This document shows, piece after piece, positions 26,201 to 42,374 of a DNA stretch of 64,000 nucleotides. Both the position numbers and the translations under genes were made by a program. The number at the start of each line of letters is the position of its first letter. The first letter of the stretch is position 1. The notes beneath the pieces were generated by a model. It was not told the origin of the DNA and searched no databases. It was given only the letters and a program-made list of their open reading frames with translations. The DNA lies in contig JAGYVD010000004.1 of the NCBI GenBank assembly GCA_021209875.1, positions 806,001 to 870,000 on the forward strand, in the 5' to 3' direction. The stretch is from Rosellinia necatrix (Eukaryota > Ascomycota > Sordariomycetes > Xylariales > Xylariaceae).

Positions 26201-29200
26201 TATATCGGCATTTATAATAGCGTTTTTTTTTAGTCTGCTATACTTTTATATAATAAATAATTAAATAATTTAAAATGTTTTTGTTTATTAATTTATTATT
26301 TATTTATTATATAATAATATAGTTTAATTTAAATATATTAAAATTATATCGGGCTATTAATTAAGTTAATAATTATATTAAATTTTTAATTAATTAAATT
26401 TTGTATAGCTTTTGCTAACTTTTTTTTTTTATATTAAAACTTTATTTTTTAAAAATAGTAAAATATATCATATATAATTAAGCTATTATGTTTATTTATC
26501 GCATAGTTAATTTTAATTTTAGCTTGTTTTTTATATAATATTTTATAGCTTTTTTATTGCTTCTGTTTTTATATAATATTTAATAAAAAAGTAAATCTTA
26601 GTTAATTTTAAAATATGCTTTAAATATTAATAAAATAAGTATTAGTCCGTTTAAACCTGCGGTATTATTTAAAGCTTTAATTACTATTTATAAAATTAAT
26701 TTTTATTTTATATAATATTTAATTTTTGTTTTAATATATTATATATATAATAAAATAGTTTATATATTTATTTAATTTTATTTATTATTTAATAAGCTTT
26801 AATAAATATTATATAATATTATATATTAATTATTCTAGCTTAGTTTTAAAATTTTTTAATAAAAATTTATATTTAAATTATATATAATATAATTAAAAAG
26901 TTTTTAATATATATTAATTTAATATTTATATAATATTTTTTAAACGTTATATATAAATATAAATTTTAAAAATGTTGCAGCTTAAAATAATATTATAATA
27001 TTAATAATATAAAATATTTATTTATTATTTATTTATATAGTATTAATTATAACTTTATAGTTAAAATTATAATTGTTTTTAATTAAAAATTTAAAACGTT
27101 TTAATGCTTAATTATATAACTAGCAGTAATAACAGAATTTTTAAATTTTTTAAAATTAAATAGTTTATATTATATTTTATATAATTTAGCAGCTTATATA
27201 GTTTTTATATAAAAATGTTTAAAGCAGCAGTATAAACGTTTTAGCTCTGTTTTAATAAAATATATTTTAACTTTTAAAAGCTTATATTAAAAATACATGT
27301 TTTTATTTATATATAATAAATATAGTTTTTTATTTTATTATATAATAATATTTTTATATTATTAAAATAAGCTTATAAATAGTTTATATTTTTAAAAAAA
27401 TAAAAACAATATTAAAATATTTAAAATATAATATATTATTATATTAAAAATGTTTTTATTTTAATTGTTTTAATTAATATAATAGTTTTTCTGTTTTTAA
27501 ATTATATAAAAGTAGTTTTTTTATTTATTTAGTTTATATATAAAAATTTATTTAAATATATGTTTTTAGTTATGCTTTACTTATTATTAAATAATTAAAA
27601 GGATTTATATTTTATAGTTTATTTTAAGATTTTATATAATATTAATTGCTTAATATAAATTAATTAAATAAAACATTTATTTTTAATTTTAAATGTTTTT
27701 TTATTATATAATATATAAATATATTATTTATTAAAAATTAAATTAATTATATATTTTATTTATTGTTAATTTTTTTTATTGTTGTTTAAATCTAGTTTAA
27801 AATATTTTTTATATTTTATAAAGTGTGCTAAAAATTATTAAATAATAAAAAGCAGTTAAAAATTATTTTATATAACTTAAAATATATATTTTTTATACAG
27901 GCTTTTTTAAAATATATAGTTTATTAATTAATAGCCCGTTTTTTATATATAAAATATTTTTATTTATATAAGTGTTATTATTAAGCTGTTTTTAAGTTAT
28001 AAAAGTTCTGTTATATATTAAGCTAGCTTAAAAGTTTATATATATTTTTAAATTAAAAAGCTTTTATATAATTGTTTTAATTATATTTTAGTCGGTAAAA
28101 TAAACATTATTTGTTTTTATATAAAATGTTTTATTTTATTTTTATTTATAATTTACAAACATGTTTTTAAGTCGGCAAAAAAGCTTTTATATATAAGTTT
28201 TAAAATATAAAAGCTGTTGTTAATTTTAATATGCTTTAGCATATTTATATAATAATTATATTTAATTAGATTTTATTTTAATAGCTTATTTTTAAAGCTT
28301 ATTATATTTTACTAGCTTAATAATTATTAAATTTAATATTTTATATATAGCTAAATTTAAATTGTTTTATTTTGTTTATATAAAAATAATATTAGTTTAA
28401 TCGGCTTAATATTAGCTGTAGTTTATATTTATATTAAAATAAATATTTATTATATAATAAATTTTATTTTAAATTTTATTTAGTTTAATATTATATATAT
28501 AAAAATTTTAGCTAGATTTTTAATATAATTAAAAATATAGCGTAATATTAGTTTTTATTATTTTAAGTTATTAATATAAGCTAATAAATAGCTATGTTTT
28601 ATTATATAATAAGTTATATAGCTTGTTAAAATAATTTTTTTTTTTACGTTTTTAAAAATAATATATTTATTAAAAGGTATATTTTTATTTTATATATTTT
28701 AAAAAAAATAAATTAAAAACGTATTTATTATAATTAAATTAAATATTATATATATATATAATAATTGTTTAAAAGTTTATAAAAATAGTATATAATAAAA
28801 TATTTATAAATTAATTAAAAGTTTAGTTTATATTTTATAAATATTATATATTTATTTATTAAATTAAAAATATATTTATATTTAATTATTAGTTATATAA
28901 ATAATTTATTAGTTTTTTTTTAAAATTTAAAAACGTATATTAAATATTAGTTTTAATTATAACGTATTAAATAATGTTTTAAACTATAAAATGCTTATAT
29001 TATTTATATTTATATAAAGCTATTAGTTTAAAATAAACAAATTAAATGTTTATACAAGCATTAATATAAATATATATAAAAACCGTTTTAAGTTATTTAA
29101 TATATATTATTTTATTTAATTTATATAAGCTTAACTATTTATATAAAACTATTATTATTATTAAATCGTATGTTTTTTTTATTTAATATATTAAGCAGCT

Positions 29201-29862
29201 TTTATTAAATCAGCTTATAAAATTAGTTTTATGTTTTATATGTTTATAGTTTAAAGTTTTCGATATATAATTTTATAATAGCTAGCCGGTTATATTTAAA
29301 TATTTATATTTTAAAATATAACGGGCTGCTTATATATTAAATATAATTAAAATTATAGTAATAATTTTAAGCTTTTATTTTAATATTATATATTAATAGT
29401 ATTTTATATAATATATTTGCTAATTTTATAGTTTGTTGTAATTTTATTATATTATTTAATATTATTATATATAATAAAAGTTTTTTATTATATAATTATT
29501 TTAAAGTTGTTATAAAATATATTAAAAATAAATAAATAAATATTAATAATAAATTAATAAATAAGTTTTAAAAGTTTATTTATATATTATTTAGTTTTTA
29601 TATAATAAATAGTTTTATATAATTATATATTATTGCTTTTAATATTTAATTTTTATATTATAACTTTAAAATATAATAAAACGTATAAAAATATAAATAT
29701 TTAAAATTAATTTTTTAAGCTTTTATTATATAAAAATAATTTGTTTATATAAAACAAAATTTTAAAATATAATATAAAAACTTGTTTAAGTTTATTAAAT
29801 TTTAAGCGCGCTTTGTTTTTATTTTTGCTAATTTATAATTACGTTTTATAACTATTAATTAG

Positions 29863-30174
29863 TATTAAATAAGTTTTATATATGTAATGCATGTACTATT
29901 TATATATAAAACAAAATATAACTTTTATTATATAGTATTTATTATATTTAATTATTTTATTTAAATAATTATCCTGCGTAATATTATTTTAAGTTTTATA
30001 TAAAAATTCTGCTAGCGTACAACTTATTAAAATAACAGCAATAATACAGCTTGTTTTACGTATAAAGTATACACGCTGTATGTATATACATAACATGTAC
30101 GCTATATGCTTGTACGAAATATATGCATGTATAACAGCTGTAAGTAACTGTGACTAATTGCCATAGTTCTAACA
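29863..30174 (+). repeat. Right LTR of element 3
   Basis: Homologous to 22,514-22,826. Here the inner half (from 29,863) is mutated while the outer half (30,040-30,174) is nearly normal and ends in CTAACA, the mirror image of the left LTR. Confidence 0.88.
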
Positions 30175-30179
30175 TTATA
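30175..30179. repeat. Target-site duplication TTATA, right
   Basis: Partner of 22,509-22,513. Confidence 0.85.
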
Positions 30180-30576
30180 TGAAATTATTTAATTTTAAAT
30201 TTAAATATATATTAATTATTATAATTATTTAAAAAGTTTGTTATAACTGTTATAATATATATTAATTAAAATATATTTATTATTTATAGATTTCTTTATA
30301 TAATTAGTTTTATTTCATAAACTTTTAAAAAAACAAATTTATTAAACTTATATATAAATATTTATTTATCTAATAATAGCTTGTTTTTCATTTTTTTATT
30401 GAAACTTTGTTATAATATTTTTTTATATAGTAAATATATTTTTATATGTTTTTTTTAAAATTATTTTAAAAATAATTTTTCAACTTTTTTATTTTATAAA
30501 TAGTTTTTAAAAAATTATTTTAATATATTTAATTTTTAAATTAGTTTTATATTATTATATTATAGCTGTAAATATA

Positions 30577-30581
30577 ATATA
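30577..30581. repeat. Target-site duplication ATATA, left
   Basis: Matches ATATA at 43,943-43,947. The sequence is low complexity, so on its own this is weaker than the other duplications, but it falls exactly at homologous LTR ends. Confidence 0.75.
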
Positions 30582-30829
30582 TGTTGCACCAGTTATAAAT
30601 AAGAAGTCAAGGCTCCAGCAATAAATAATATATTATATAAAAATCTACAGATAAAAAAAAAAAGAGTAAGTAGAAGGCATTAGCCCATTAGAATTCTAGC
30701 TAAGTATAGATGTATAAAATAGGTTTAGTTTATGTGCTATAGCTGGTTTATATGTATTAGTTAGCAACAAATGTACAGATGTCTTGTGCATGTTATATAT
30801 GCTATTAAAAAAACTAGTTATCTGTAACT
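30582..30829 (+). repeat. Left LTR of element 2
   Basis: Starts TGTTGCACCAG like 7,475. The first about 65 bases are nearly identical to the left LTR of element 1; RIP-type differences accumulate from about 30,680 inward. Confidence 0.88.
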
Positions 30830-33800
30830 ATTTTTTTTTAAAAAAAAAGCTTGTTTATAAAATATATCTAGGTTTTAAACTTACAACTTTTATATAATAT
30901 TTTTTAATAAAAAAAAAATTGTTTTAAATATTTGTTTATATAATATTTTTAAGCTTTTATATTTTTAAGTTATTATATAAGTTTTTTATATTACGTTATT
31001 TTTTTTATATTTATTTTAGTTTATATTTATTTTTATTTTTGCTTTATTATATTTTTTATATAGTTTTATTATTATTTCTATATATTATATTAAACTTGTT
31101 TTTTTTTATAACTTATAACTAATTATTTAATTTTATTAGAAGTTCTGCTGCTTTTAAATTTATATTATAAATTTTTTTAATAATTTTATATTATTTTTAA
31201 AGTTTTTACGAAATATTATTTCATCTTAATATTTTAATTTTTTAATTAATTTAATATTACAATTTTTATAATATATTTTAAAGCTTTAATATTTTTATAA
31301 CAAATTTTTTTTATAGTTTAATTAGTTTTTATTTAAATTTTTAGCTTTTTATTTTAATAATAAATTATATAAATATAATTATATTTAATTAGCATAATAT
31401 TAATTTATTAAATTTTTAATTAAATAATATTTTTATAATAAATATATTTTATTTTTATTAATTATTTTAAACTTTTATTATATTATAAAATAGTTTAGTT
31501 TATTAAATAAATAGTTTAGTTTTTATAATTGTTTTTTTTTAATATTAATATATAGTTTTTATATTAAAATTAAAATTTTATTATTTATAATTAGCTTATT
31601 TTATTATTTATATTTAAATTTATTTTATATATTTTTTAATAAAGTTTATAAAATAAATTATTCTTAATGTTTTATTTTACGTTTTTATTTTAAATGTTTT
31701 TTTTAACTAGTAGTTTTTAGTATTTTTATAGCTGTTTTATTTTTTAATTAAAATTAAAAATATTAAAAATATTATTTTTATTTTATGCAGCAATAGTTTT
31801 ATAAACTTATAAAATAATAATCTTTAAACAAAGTTTATTATTAATATTTATTTTAATTAATTATTTATTTAATAATTAATATAAAGCTTTAATTATTAAT
31901 TAACATATTTGTTTATTATTTTATTTATTTAATAGTTTTATAATATTTTATAAAACTAATATATATTTTATATTTATTAATTTATATAATTTATTAATAA
32001 AAACTAAAATAAATTATTGTTTTCTATTTAATATTATAATTATAAATATATTAAATCTTTTAAATAAGCTTCTATAATATATTTTATTATATTAATTATT
32101 ATAGCTTATATTATATAAAATATTATTTATATTTTTTAAACAGTTTATTATAATTAACACTTTATTATACTTATGCTTATTTTTAAATTTTTATTTAAAG
32201 TTTATTATTAAATATTATTATATATAGTTAAAAATTAATAAAAGTTTTAAAACCCTTGGGTTTTATTATAAAATATTTTTATTAATTAATATTTTATATA
32301 GTTTATTATATATATATTATAACTATTAATTTGTTTAAACGATTAATATTTTTTAATATTAATTTTTAGTTTTATATTTATTTAAATAAATAATAAACAT
32401 ATAATCATAAATTTTTAAATAAGTTTAGTTTTTAAATAAAAATAATTAAAAACTATTAATTTTTATATATTATTATTAATTTATTTTTAAAGGGCTAAAA
32501 TTATTGTTTTTAATTTTTTAGCTTTTATTAATAAAATCTTCTTTTATAATTTTTTAGTTTTTTAATATTTTATTAACTAGCTAAAAACTAATTAATTTTT
32601 AATTTTTTTTAAATCTAATATAAAAACTTAATATTTTTTATTTATAAAATATTAGTTTTAGTTTATTAATAATAAATTAAAAATTGGTAAATATTTTATA
32701 TTTCTTTTAGCTTTTATTTTATTAAATGTTTTTATTTATATAATAAAGCGTTAATTATTACATTTCTTTTTAAAACAAAAACATTTAAAAATTATATTTA
32801 AAAATAATTTTATTTATTTAGCTGATTTTAACTTTAAATATTATTTTATATTAAAATATTTTAATATTTAATAATTTATAATTATAAAAAAAGTATTTTT
32901 TAATTTTCTATTAATTTTAGCTTTTATTTTTTAATATTATAATTATAGCTAGCATTTTTTATTAAAAATATTATAGTTTAGTTTAATATTATATTATATT
33001 TTTAAAAATAAGCTATAAAATATTATTTATTTTTATCGCTATAATAATATTTTTGCGGCAACTTTATTAAATAAATTTGTTTTAATTTTTATAAACTGTT
33101 TATATTAATAATATTTTAATAAAAAGCTATTATTAAACCTTTTTTAATTAATAAAAGTTTTATTATAATTATTTATTTAATTAAAAGGTTTATTTTTTAT
33201 ATTAAATAATTTATAAAATTATAATATAACTATATTAATTAATAAATTTTTAATAAAAGTTATAAAATTTTAAAAGAAATTATATATTTTTATTATAATA
33301 AAAAGTTTTTAATTTATTACAGCTTTAATCTTTGCTAAATTAAACTATATATTTTAATATTAATAATATAACTTAAAATTTAGTTTATTATATATAAAAC
33401 TTTAATTTTTTAAATCAGCTTATAAACTAGTATTATATAGATTTTAAAAACTTTTTTATTTATATTTTATATATTTTAAGTTGTTTAAATAAATAAATAT
33501 ATTATTTATATATATATTATAAAAACTATTTAAAAATTTAATAATATATTATTAATATATTTTTAAAACATAAATAAACGATTTATTAGTTTAAATAATA
33601 ATATTTTAAAATAATATATTTTATATTTTATATAAAAATAATTAAATTTTATTATTTTAATTTATATAAATTTAAAAAAAGCCTTTTATATTAATTTTAT
33701 AAAGATTTTAATATTTAAAATATAAAACAAAGTTTTTTAATAAGCAGTAAAAATATTAGTTTTTTTATAATTTTGCTTAGTTTTTAATAGTTTATATAAA

Positions 33801-35886
33801 AACAGAGTTTTTATTAGTTTTTTTATAAATAATATAAACAATATATATAACAGGTTATTAAATTTAATAAAACTTTTTATAAATTATTAATTAAATATTT
33901 TTATATAGCTTTTAATTTATTGAGCAATATTTTAAAAAAACATTATATTTTAAGTTTTTAGCTGATTTATTTTTTATAAAGTTTATTTTATAATTTATAT
34001 AAAATTAATAAAAAATAAATTATTTAATTTTTTTTATTAAATATATTAAAAAGTTATAATATTTTAAAAATATAAGTTTTAATGTTTTTTATTTTAGCTT
34101 GTTTTTATTTTTTATTTTTTTTTTTTTTTCTATTTATTAGTTTATTAATTTAATAAATACTAGTAATTTATATTTTATCAGCGCTTTAGTTTTTTTTTAA
34201 AGTTATAAATATAATAATATTAAAAATAACAACTTAAATATTAAGTTTTTTTATATTTGTTTATATCGGTTTTTTAAACAATAAAATCTATTAATATTAA
34301 ATTTTTATAAAAATAATATATTTTCAACAACTTTTTAAAATTAGTTTTATTTTTAATATAAAAAGTAATTTTTTAAGTTTTTTATTTTTTTTAAATAATT
34401 TTATGCTAAGTCGTTTTTTTTTTTTAGCAGCATATTTTTAAAAATATTCAATATAGCACTTTTTTTAATATTTTCTTTTTATTAAGTTTAATATTATAGT
34501 TTTATTAATAAGCGTTTGTTTAATATTTTAAATGTTATAACTAAGTTTTTGTTTTATTTATTATTAATATATAATTATATTTATAATTTTTAATAAATTA
34601 AAAAAAAACTATAATATATTATTTTATGTTTAATAATATATTATATTATTTAAACTATTTTCTTTTAATTATAACTTTATAGTTTATATTTAATATATTA
34701 ATAAAAACGTTTTTAAAAGTTTTATTATATATTTTAAAATTAATTAAACTTTATATTAATTTTCTGATTTAATTTTTATTATATTTAATAATTATTTATT
34801 GTTTAAGCTTATTTATAATTAATAAATTAACTTGCTTTATTAATTTTTAATAAAAAATATATTTGTATATATATATATACCTGCTTTTATATTTTTAAAT
34901 ATATTATAACTTATTAAAAATAATTTATTATTACACATAATATATAAATATTATAAAAGTTTATTATTTAAATCATTGTTTATTATATTTCTTTTATTTA
35001 TAAATAATAATACTAGCTTTAAAAAACGTTTATTTATTTTAAAAATCCTTTTTCTTTTTAATATTAAAAGTGTTTTTTTAACTTTATAATAAAAATTAGT
35101 TTATATTTATTTATAATAATATTAATACAGGCGTTATATTATATTTAGTTAAAAAGTTTTAACAAATAATTTTTAATAATTTATTTTTTTCTTTATAATA
35201 AAATCATTTGCTTTTTATAATCAGCTGTTTTATTTTTTGTTTAATAATTTAAACGTTTAGTTTAAACTTATTAATAACAACATAAATAAAACAAATATTT
35301 ATGTTTTAATAAATGTTATAAAAAATAATTATATTAAATATAAAACATGTTATTAAAGGTTTTTTGTTTTATAAGCGTTAATACGTTTTTAATTATTAAT
35401 TAATAAATAATAAGTTATATATATATAATATTTTATATATATATTAAAATCTACTTATTTTTAAAGTGTTTAAAAATTGTTTTAGTTATAAATTATAAAA
35501 ACAGCTTGTTTTAAACTTTTTTTATTTAGCTTTATTAAAATATGTTTTTTAATAAGTTTTATAAAGTTAGTTTTAAATTAAATAAATTTAAATAAAAGTA
35601 TTTATTAAAATTTAACGCTTTATAATCAGCTTTTATTTTTTTTAAAACGTTTATATTTTTATAAATATTATATAAATATTATATTAAATTTTAAATATTA
35701 TAATTATATTAAAATATTTGTTTAATAAATAAAAATTAACTTTTTAACCTTTTTTAGCAAAATAAGATTTAATATTGCTTATTTTTGCAAAGTTATTTAT
35801 AAACTAGTTTATATTAACTTTTAATCGATTTATTATATTATAATATTAAATTTTAAAATTAATTTTATTTTTATAGTTTTATTATA

Positions 35887-35891
35887 AAATT
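35887..35891. repeat. Target-site duplication AAATT, left
   Basis: Matches AAATT at 42,644-42,648. The host sequence rejoins across the nested element to give the version seen uninterrupted in element 1 near 12,915. Confidence 0.88.
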
Positions 35892-36156
35892 TATAATAGC
35901 TGTAATAGCAGCAGTTGGAGCGGAGCCCAATTATACCTATATATTAAAAAAAAAAACTAAAGTTAAAAAAAAAAAAAATATATAGGGCCGCCGGCCAGAA
36001 TTTTTATTTATATATACTACTAGCTATTTATTATATAACTAGCTTATTATATTTATTACTTTTTTTTATATTTATTTAGCCGGAGAACTAATTAAAAGCT
36101 GCTAAGCTATTTATTTATATAGTTAATTAAAGCTATTATAGCTGTAAGTTATAATA
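35892..36156 (+). repeat. Left LTR of the nested element
   Basis: Its first 45 bases keep several GC words (AGCAGCAGTTGGAGCGGAGC at 35,907-35,926). The rest is strongly mutated relative to the right and solo LTRs. The terminal TG reads TA. Confidence 0.9.
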
Positions 36157-39100
36157 ATCTTTTTTTTGCAAAAAAACTTGGCTTAAATTTTTAGCTGTGC
36201 AAAATTAAAAACATATTAAGCTGATTTTTTTTAAAGCTGTTTACGCTACGTTTAAAGCTTAAACTAAAAACTTTTAAATTAATATTTTTAAGCAGTAAAA
36301 AAATACTTTTAGCGTATATAATTAATTAAAGTTTAAAAGTTTTTAATTTTTAGTTTTATATTTATTATATTAATTAGTTAATTTTATTTAATTTATTTTT
36401 TAATTAAGCTATTTATTATATTATTTATGTTTTATTTATAATTTTAGCTATGTTTTATTTTTTAATATATTATTATTTTTATATGTTTTAATAAATATAT
36501 TTTTTAGCCGTTTTAATTTAGTTTTATAGCTGTTTTAATAGTTTTGTTTTTTTTAAATATTTATTATAATATTTTTTTAGTTTAACTAAAGCGTTTTTTA
36601 AATCGGCGGCTAAATATTAATTATTATCGTGCTTTTAGCTTTTTAAAATATTTTATAAAACAGTTTTTTTTAAATTTTTAATAACAAAATTTTTTATTTT
36701 TATTTTTTTTCTAGCGTTTTATTAACTATTTTTTTTTAATTAAAATACTTTTATTTAAATAAAAATTATTAACGTATTTTTATAGTTGTTTAACGTAAAA
36801 CTAGCAGCTTTTTATTATATTATTAATAATTTTAGTTTAAATATATTAAAACGGTTAGTTTTAATATTAATAATTTTATAAGCTTGTTATATTATTAAAT
36901 AGTTTAGCTTATTATTAAATTAATTAGTTTATTTTTTTTTTTATAATATAAATATATAGTTTTTAATTATAAAATCTAAGTTTTATTAATATTTATTAGC
37001 TTATATAATTATTTATTGTTATATTTTTTATATTTATATTTTTATTTTTTAATATAGTTGCAAACTTTTTTATAAACGCTTAAGCTTTTTTTAAATAATC
37101 TTTTTTAATTTATTTTTTTATAATTGTTTTATTTTTGTTTAAAACTTTTAATTAAACGTTATATTTATCGGCTTTTTATTAATATTTTTTTAAAAACAGT
37201 TTTTTAAAGCTTTATAAAATAAAAACGTTTATATAGCGTTTAAAACTAAAAACGTTTTAAACTAATTTTTTAAAATAATTAATATATAGTTGCAGCTGCT
37301 AATTTATTTATTAATATATTATTTTTATTTATTTTATTAATTAATAATATTCTATTATAAAAAATCTAGTTTTATATTATAAATTTTTAATAGTTTGTTT
37401 ATAAAATTAATAATAAACTAGCTTTTTTATTATTAACTACTATTTTTAATTATTTATATATTTAATAAAAACTTTTATAATATATTTTAGCAGTATTTTT
37501 ATTATTATTAATTTTTATATATAGTTGTTTATGTTAGTTTTAATAGTTTATTAATTATATAAAATATTATATTATTTTATATTTATTTTTAAAAAGCTTT
37601 TAAAATTTATTACTATATGTTGTTATATATATTTTAATATTAATAAAAAATCAGCTTTTTAATATTTTATTATAAAAACTTTTATAAAATAATAAAACAG
37701 TTTATTATATATTAATTAATTTTATAATACAGCTTTAATTATTAATAACGTTAAAATATTAAGCGTTTTATTTTTTACGGCTTAAATATATTATTATTAG
37801 CTTTATATAAGCTTTTTAATTATTTAAATCTATAGATTATTTAATTTAAAAACAATTAATTTTTTTATATAATAAAAAGTTTTTAATATTAACTAGTTAA
37901 AATTTTTATTAGCTTAAGTTTTTTTAATATTTATTTAAATTAATATTATATTAATTAGCTTTAAATATTACGTTTATAAATATTATTTTTAACAGCAGTA
38001 AAAATATAATATTTTTATAATATATATTTTATATATATTTTTATTATTTTAAAATTATTAGTTTAAAAAACTATAGTTTTTATTTATTTTTTATTGTTTT
38101 TATATTTTAAGTTTTTTATTAATTTAAAAAAATATCTGCTATTATATTTTTCAATTTTAAATAATATATAATATTAAAGTTATAATATATAATAAATTTA
38201 GCTTATTTAGCCTGTTTTAAATTTAAGATTTTTTTATACTAAAATATTTTAATATAATATAATTTATAATAATTAAAAACAGCTGCAGTTATTATAAGCT
38301 TATTAATTCTGCTTTTTAATAAAATAGCTTTTTAATTATTATTAGTATTTTTTGTTATAAATATTATAATTTAATTTTACGTTATAAAAGTTTTTAAATA
38401 AAATATAATTAGCTGTTATAAAATATTTATAGTTTTTTTATAATAAAATGCTAGCAGCTATACCGTCGAATATATTTGTTTTTATTTAAGTTTTATTTTT
38501 ATAATTAAAATATTTTAATATTAACGTGTTAATTAGTTTATTTTTAACGTTTTAAACGTTTTTTATAAAAGTTTAATTAAATTAAATTAGTTTTAATATA
38601 AATTAAATTATTTAACAGCTTAGCTATTTGTTTATATTTATAAATAAACTTTTATAAAAGTTATAAAAACTTAGAAATAATTATATTTTTTTAATAACGT
38701 TTTATTTTTTTTTAAATGTTTTTAGCTATAAATAATTTTAATTTTATTAAAATTAACTTTTATATTTTTAATTTTAATAATAAACTTAAAAATTTAGTTT
38801 TTTATATAAAACTTATATTTTTTAAATCAGCTTATAATCTTATTTTTTAAAACGTAATAATATTTTATTTATATAATATTAATATTTTAGTTTATTATTT
38901 AAATAAATTAAAATGTTATTAATATAAGCTATATAAAAATATTTAAGTATTTTTATAATATATTATTAATATATTTTTAAAAATCGCTAGCCTGTTAATT
39001 AATTTAAAAATAATATTTTAAATAAATAAGCTTTATAGCACGTTTAAAAACAGTTAACTTTTTATTTTTTTTATAATATAAATATAATAGAATATTTATT

Positions 39101-42100
39101 TAATATTAATTTTAATAAATATTTTAGCTTATATTATATAAGCTAATATTTTTTAATTAATAATAATAAGTATTAATTTTTTATATTAAAACGTTTAATT
39201 TTTATAATTAACGTATAAACATAATAATCTGTTATTCTTTTATATAAATAATATAAAAACAGCTTAAAAACTAGCGTAAGCTTTATAAATTTTTGCTAAA
39301 TTATTATAAATATATTATTAATAGGTTTAAGCTTTTTAAATAATATTTTATAAAAAACTATATTTTAATATTTTTAAGTTTTAATTTAAAATTAAATAAT
39401 AATTTATTTTTAGCTTATATAAAAATAAGTTGTTTAAAACAGCTTTTAAAAAACATTTAAATATTTATAGTAAGCTTTTAAAACAATTTATCGCAAGTTT
39501 TTTTAATTTTATTTTATTTTTAAATAACAGCTTATTTTAAATTTTTATTATTTATTATTTATTATTTTATTAATTTTATGCAGCATAGTTATATTATAAT
39601 ATATTATATTATTTTATTATAACGTTATATTAAAAGCTATAGCTTTAATAGTTATAATTTTTATTAATTAGTATTTATATTATTTAATAATATTTTGCTG
39701 AAGTTAATAAAAGCTTTAAACGTTTTTTTTTAACAAAGTTTTTATTTTAAGCCTAGTTTTTATTATTTTAAAAGCTAGTTTAACTTTTTAGCTTAATATT
39801 TTTTTATTTTATATATTTTTTATATAGTTTTATTTTTGTTTAAAGCACCTGTTAGTTTTAAAGTTTTAAAACTTATATTAAAATAGTTTTAAAAAATAAG
39901 AATTTTTAAACTTACGTTTTTAATAGTTAATATAGCTTTTAATTAAATAATTTTTTATTATATTTAGTTTAAAATATTTTAAGCTTATAATTTTTTTTGT
40001 TATATTTAATTAAATCGATTATTTTTATGTTTTTTTTTTTTAGTTTATTAGTTTTTTTTTAAGCAATATTTTTTAATATTTAAAATATTTTAATAAGTTT
40101 TCTGCTTTATTTATTAAAATTTTAAAGACTTAGTATTTAAGTTTTTAGTTGTTTAAAAATAAAAGTTGTTTACACGGAAAATTTATTAGCACGTCGTAAT
40201 AATTATAATATTTTTTTAATAATTACGTTATATTTTATATTAATAATTATTAAAAAACCTTTATATAGTCCCCTATATTTTAAAATATAATTTTAAAGCT
40301 AAATTTATTTATTAAATTAAATTGCTGTTATATTTAGCAATAATAGCTGGTTTAAAACTTGTTATAATTTTAAGTTTTAAATATTTTATTATTTATGCAG
40401 CAAAAGTTATATTAATTAAAATATATATGTTTATTTTTATATTAGCTAAAGTTTTAATAAATAGTATAAATTTATTATTTATTATAATATAATTTATAAA
40501 AACAGGTTTTTTTAATATATTTTTAAATAGTTAAACAGAATTTTTTATATTATATTATATTAAATATTAATATTTTTGCTTAAAAAAAGTTTAGTTGTTT
40601 TAAGCTGTTTTTTTTTTTTTTTATTTACGTTTATTTTTTTATATAATCTGTTTTTATAGTTTTTATAAAAATAATATTAACATATATATTATTTAGTTAA
40701 TTAAAATTATTTTTATAAAAGCAATTATTATTATAGTATTTTTGTTTATAATAAATAAAACATTTATTTTTAAAATAAAAATTTTAAATTAGTTTAGTTT
40801 TAGTTTAGCGTAGATTTTTGTTTTATTTTTGTTTATTTAATAGCTGTTACTTTTTGTTATTATTTTATAGTTAATAAATATTTTTAGTTAAAAACTATTT
40901 TTAGCAGTTATAATTAAAACTTTTCTAGCTTTTTGTTTTTTTATATTTTATTTTTTTTAAAGCTTTATTTTAAATAAAGTTTTTTATTATTTATAGTTAT
41001 ATAACTATATATATTTATAATAAATAAAAAATCTATTATATTATTATATAGTTTGTTTATATAAAATTTATTTAAACGTTTAAATAATTTATTATATATA
41101 TTCTGTTTAAAATTTTTAAGTTAACTTTTATTATATTAGCTTAATAAATAAACTTAATATAAAACAAAATAAACTTATTATTTATTATTATTTTTAAGTT
41201 TTAATATTTAATTTTAGTTTTTTATATTTATTAAAATTATTATAAAACTAAAATAAATAATTTAATATTTTTAATTAGTTTTTAATATTAGTTTATTATA
41301 GTTGTTAATAATAAACAGCATAAAATTTTAAAAGCTTTATTTTTATATAACTAGTAATATAATCGATTTTTTAATTTATATTAAAAATAATTATTATTTT
41401 TAATAAGTTTATTTTTAAAAATATAAATTAATATTTAAACTTTATTTTTAATTTATTTTTATTAGTTTTTATTTATAAATATAAAAAGTTTGGCCGTTTT
41501 AAAATTAATTTTAACTTTTTTAATATATTATAAGTTTAAAGTTTTTAAGTTAAGTTTTAAAATAATTTTTAAGCAACTATTAAGTCTGCTTAATTAAATA
41601 AATATTATAATAATTTAGTTTTTAAAATTTTAATTTTTTATTAGCTTTAATTAAAGCTTAGTTTAAATTAGTTTTAATTTTTTTACTTCTCGGCTAAATT
41701 AATTTATTTAATATATTATTTTTATAAAGTTATTATTAATATTATTAATTATATTAGCAATATTTTTAAAATATTTTAAATAGCGTTTATAAATAAAAAG
41801 CAGTGTTTAAATTTATAATATATATTTTTAAAATAGTTTTAAACTAGTTTTATAAACTATTAAAAATTTATAAAGTGTTTTATAAAAAACACGCGTTTTT
41901 TTATTTATTATTGCTATAAAAATTATTTTTATTTATTTGTTTATAATAAAATAAACAGCGTTAGCTTTTTTTATTTTATAAAATTTTATAAAATTTATAT
42001 ATATATTTTAGCTATTACTGCTAATAATATAATTTTAATATAAAAATATTAATAAATCTGTTTTTTGTTTTTTATTTTTATTATAGCTTTTATTTTTTAA

Positions 42101-42374
42101 TTAAAACGTTTAATTATATTAATATTATTAGCTTATATTAACAACTTTATAAACTTTAAAACTAGCGCTAAAGTTTATAATAATTATATTAAATATTATT
42201 ATATAAAACTAATTTATTTAAATTGTTTTTTTAAAACGTATTTATTGTTTAATTTTTATTAAAAAATTAAATTATTTTTTGCTATAATATTTTAATAAAT
42301 TAATTAGTTAATTAGTTGTTTAATTAGTTAAAAAATTTAACGTTTTTTAAATAATAAAAAATAAACTTTAATTT

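Larger units (their letters stand above)
22514..30174. mobile_element. LTR retrotransposon element 3 (RIP-degraded)
   Basis: A 7,661-bp element with direct LTRs of 313 and 312 bp that start TG (left copy) and end CA (right copy), and a TTATA duplication on both sides. The LTRs share no evident sequence with those of the other two families. The interior (22,827-29,862) is T-rich on the + strand and carries no readable frame longer than a microsatellite artefact. Local simple repeats near the left end are listed separately. Confidence 0.9.
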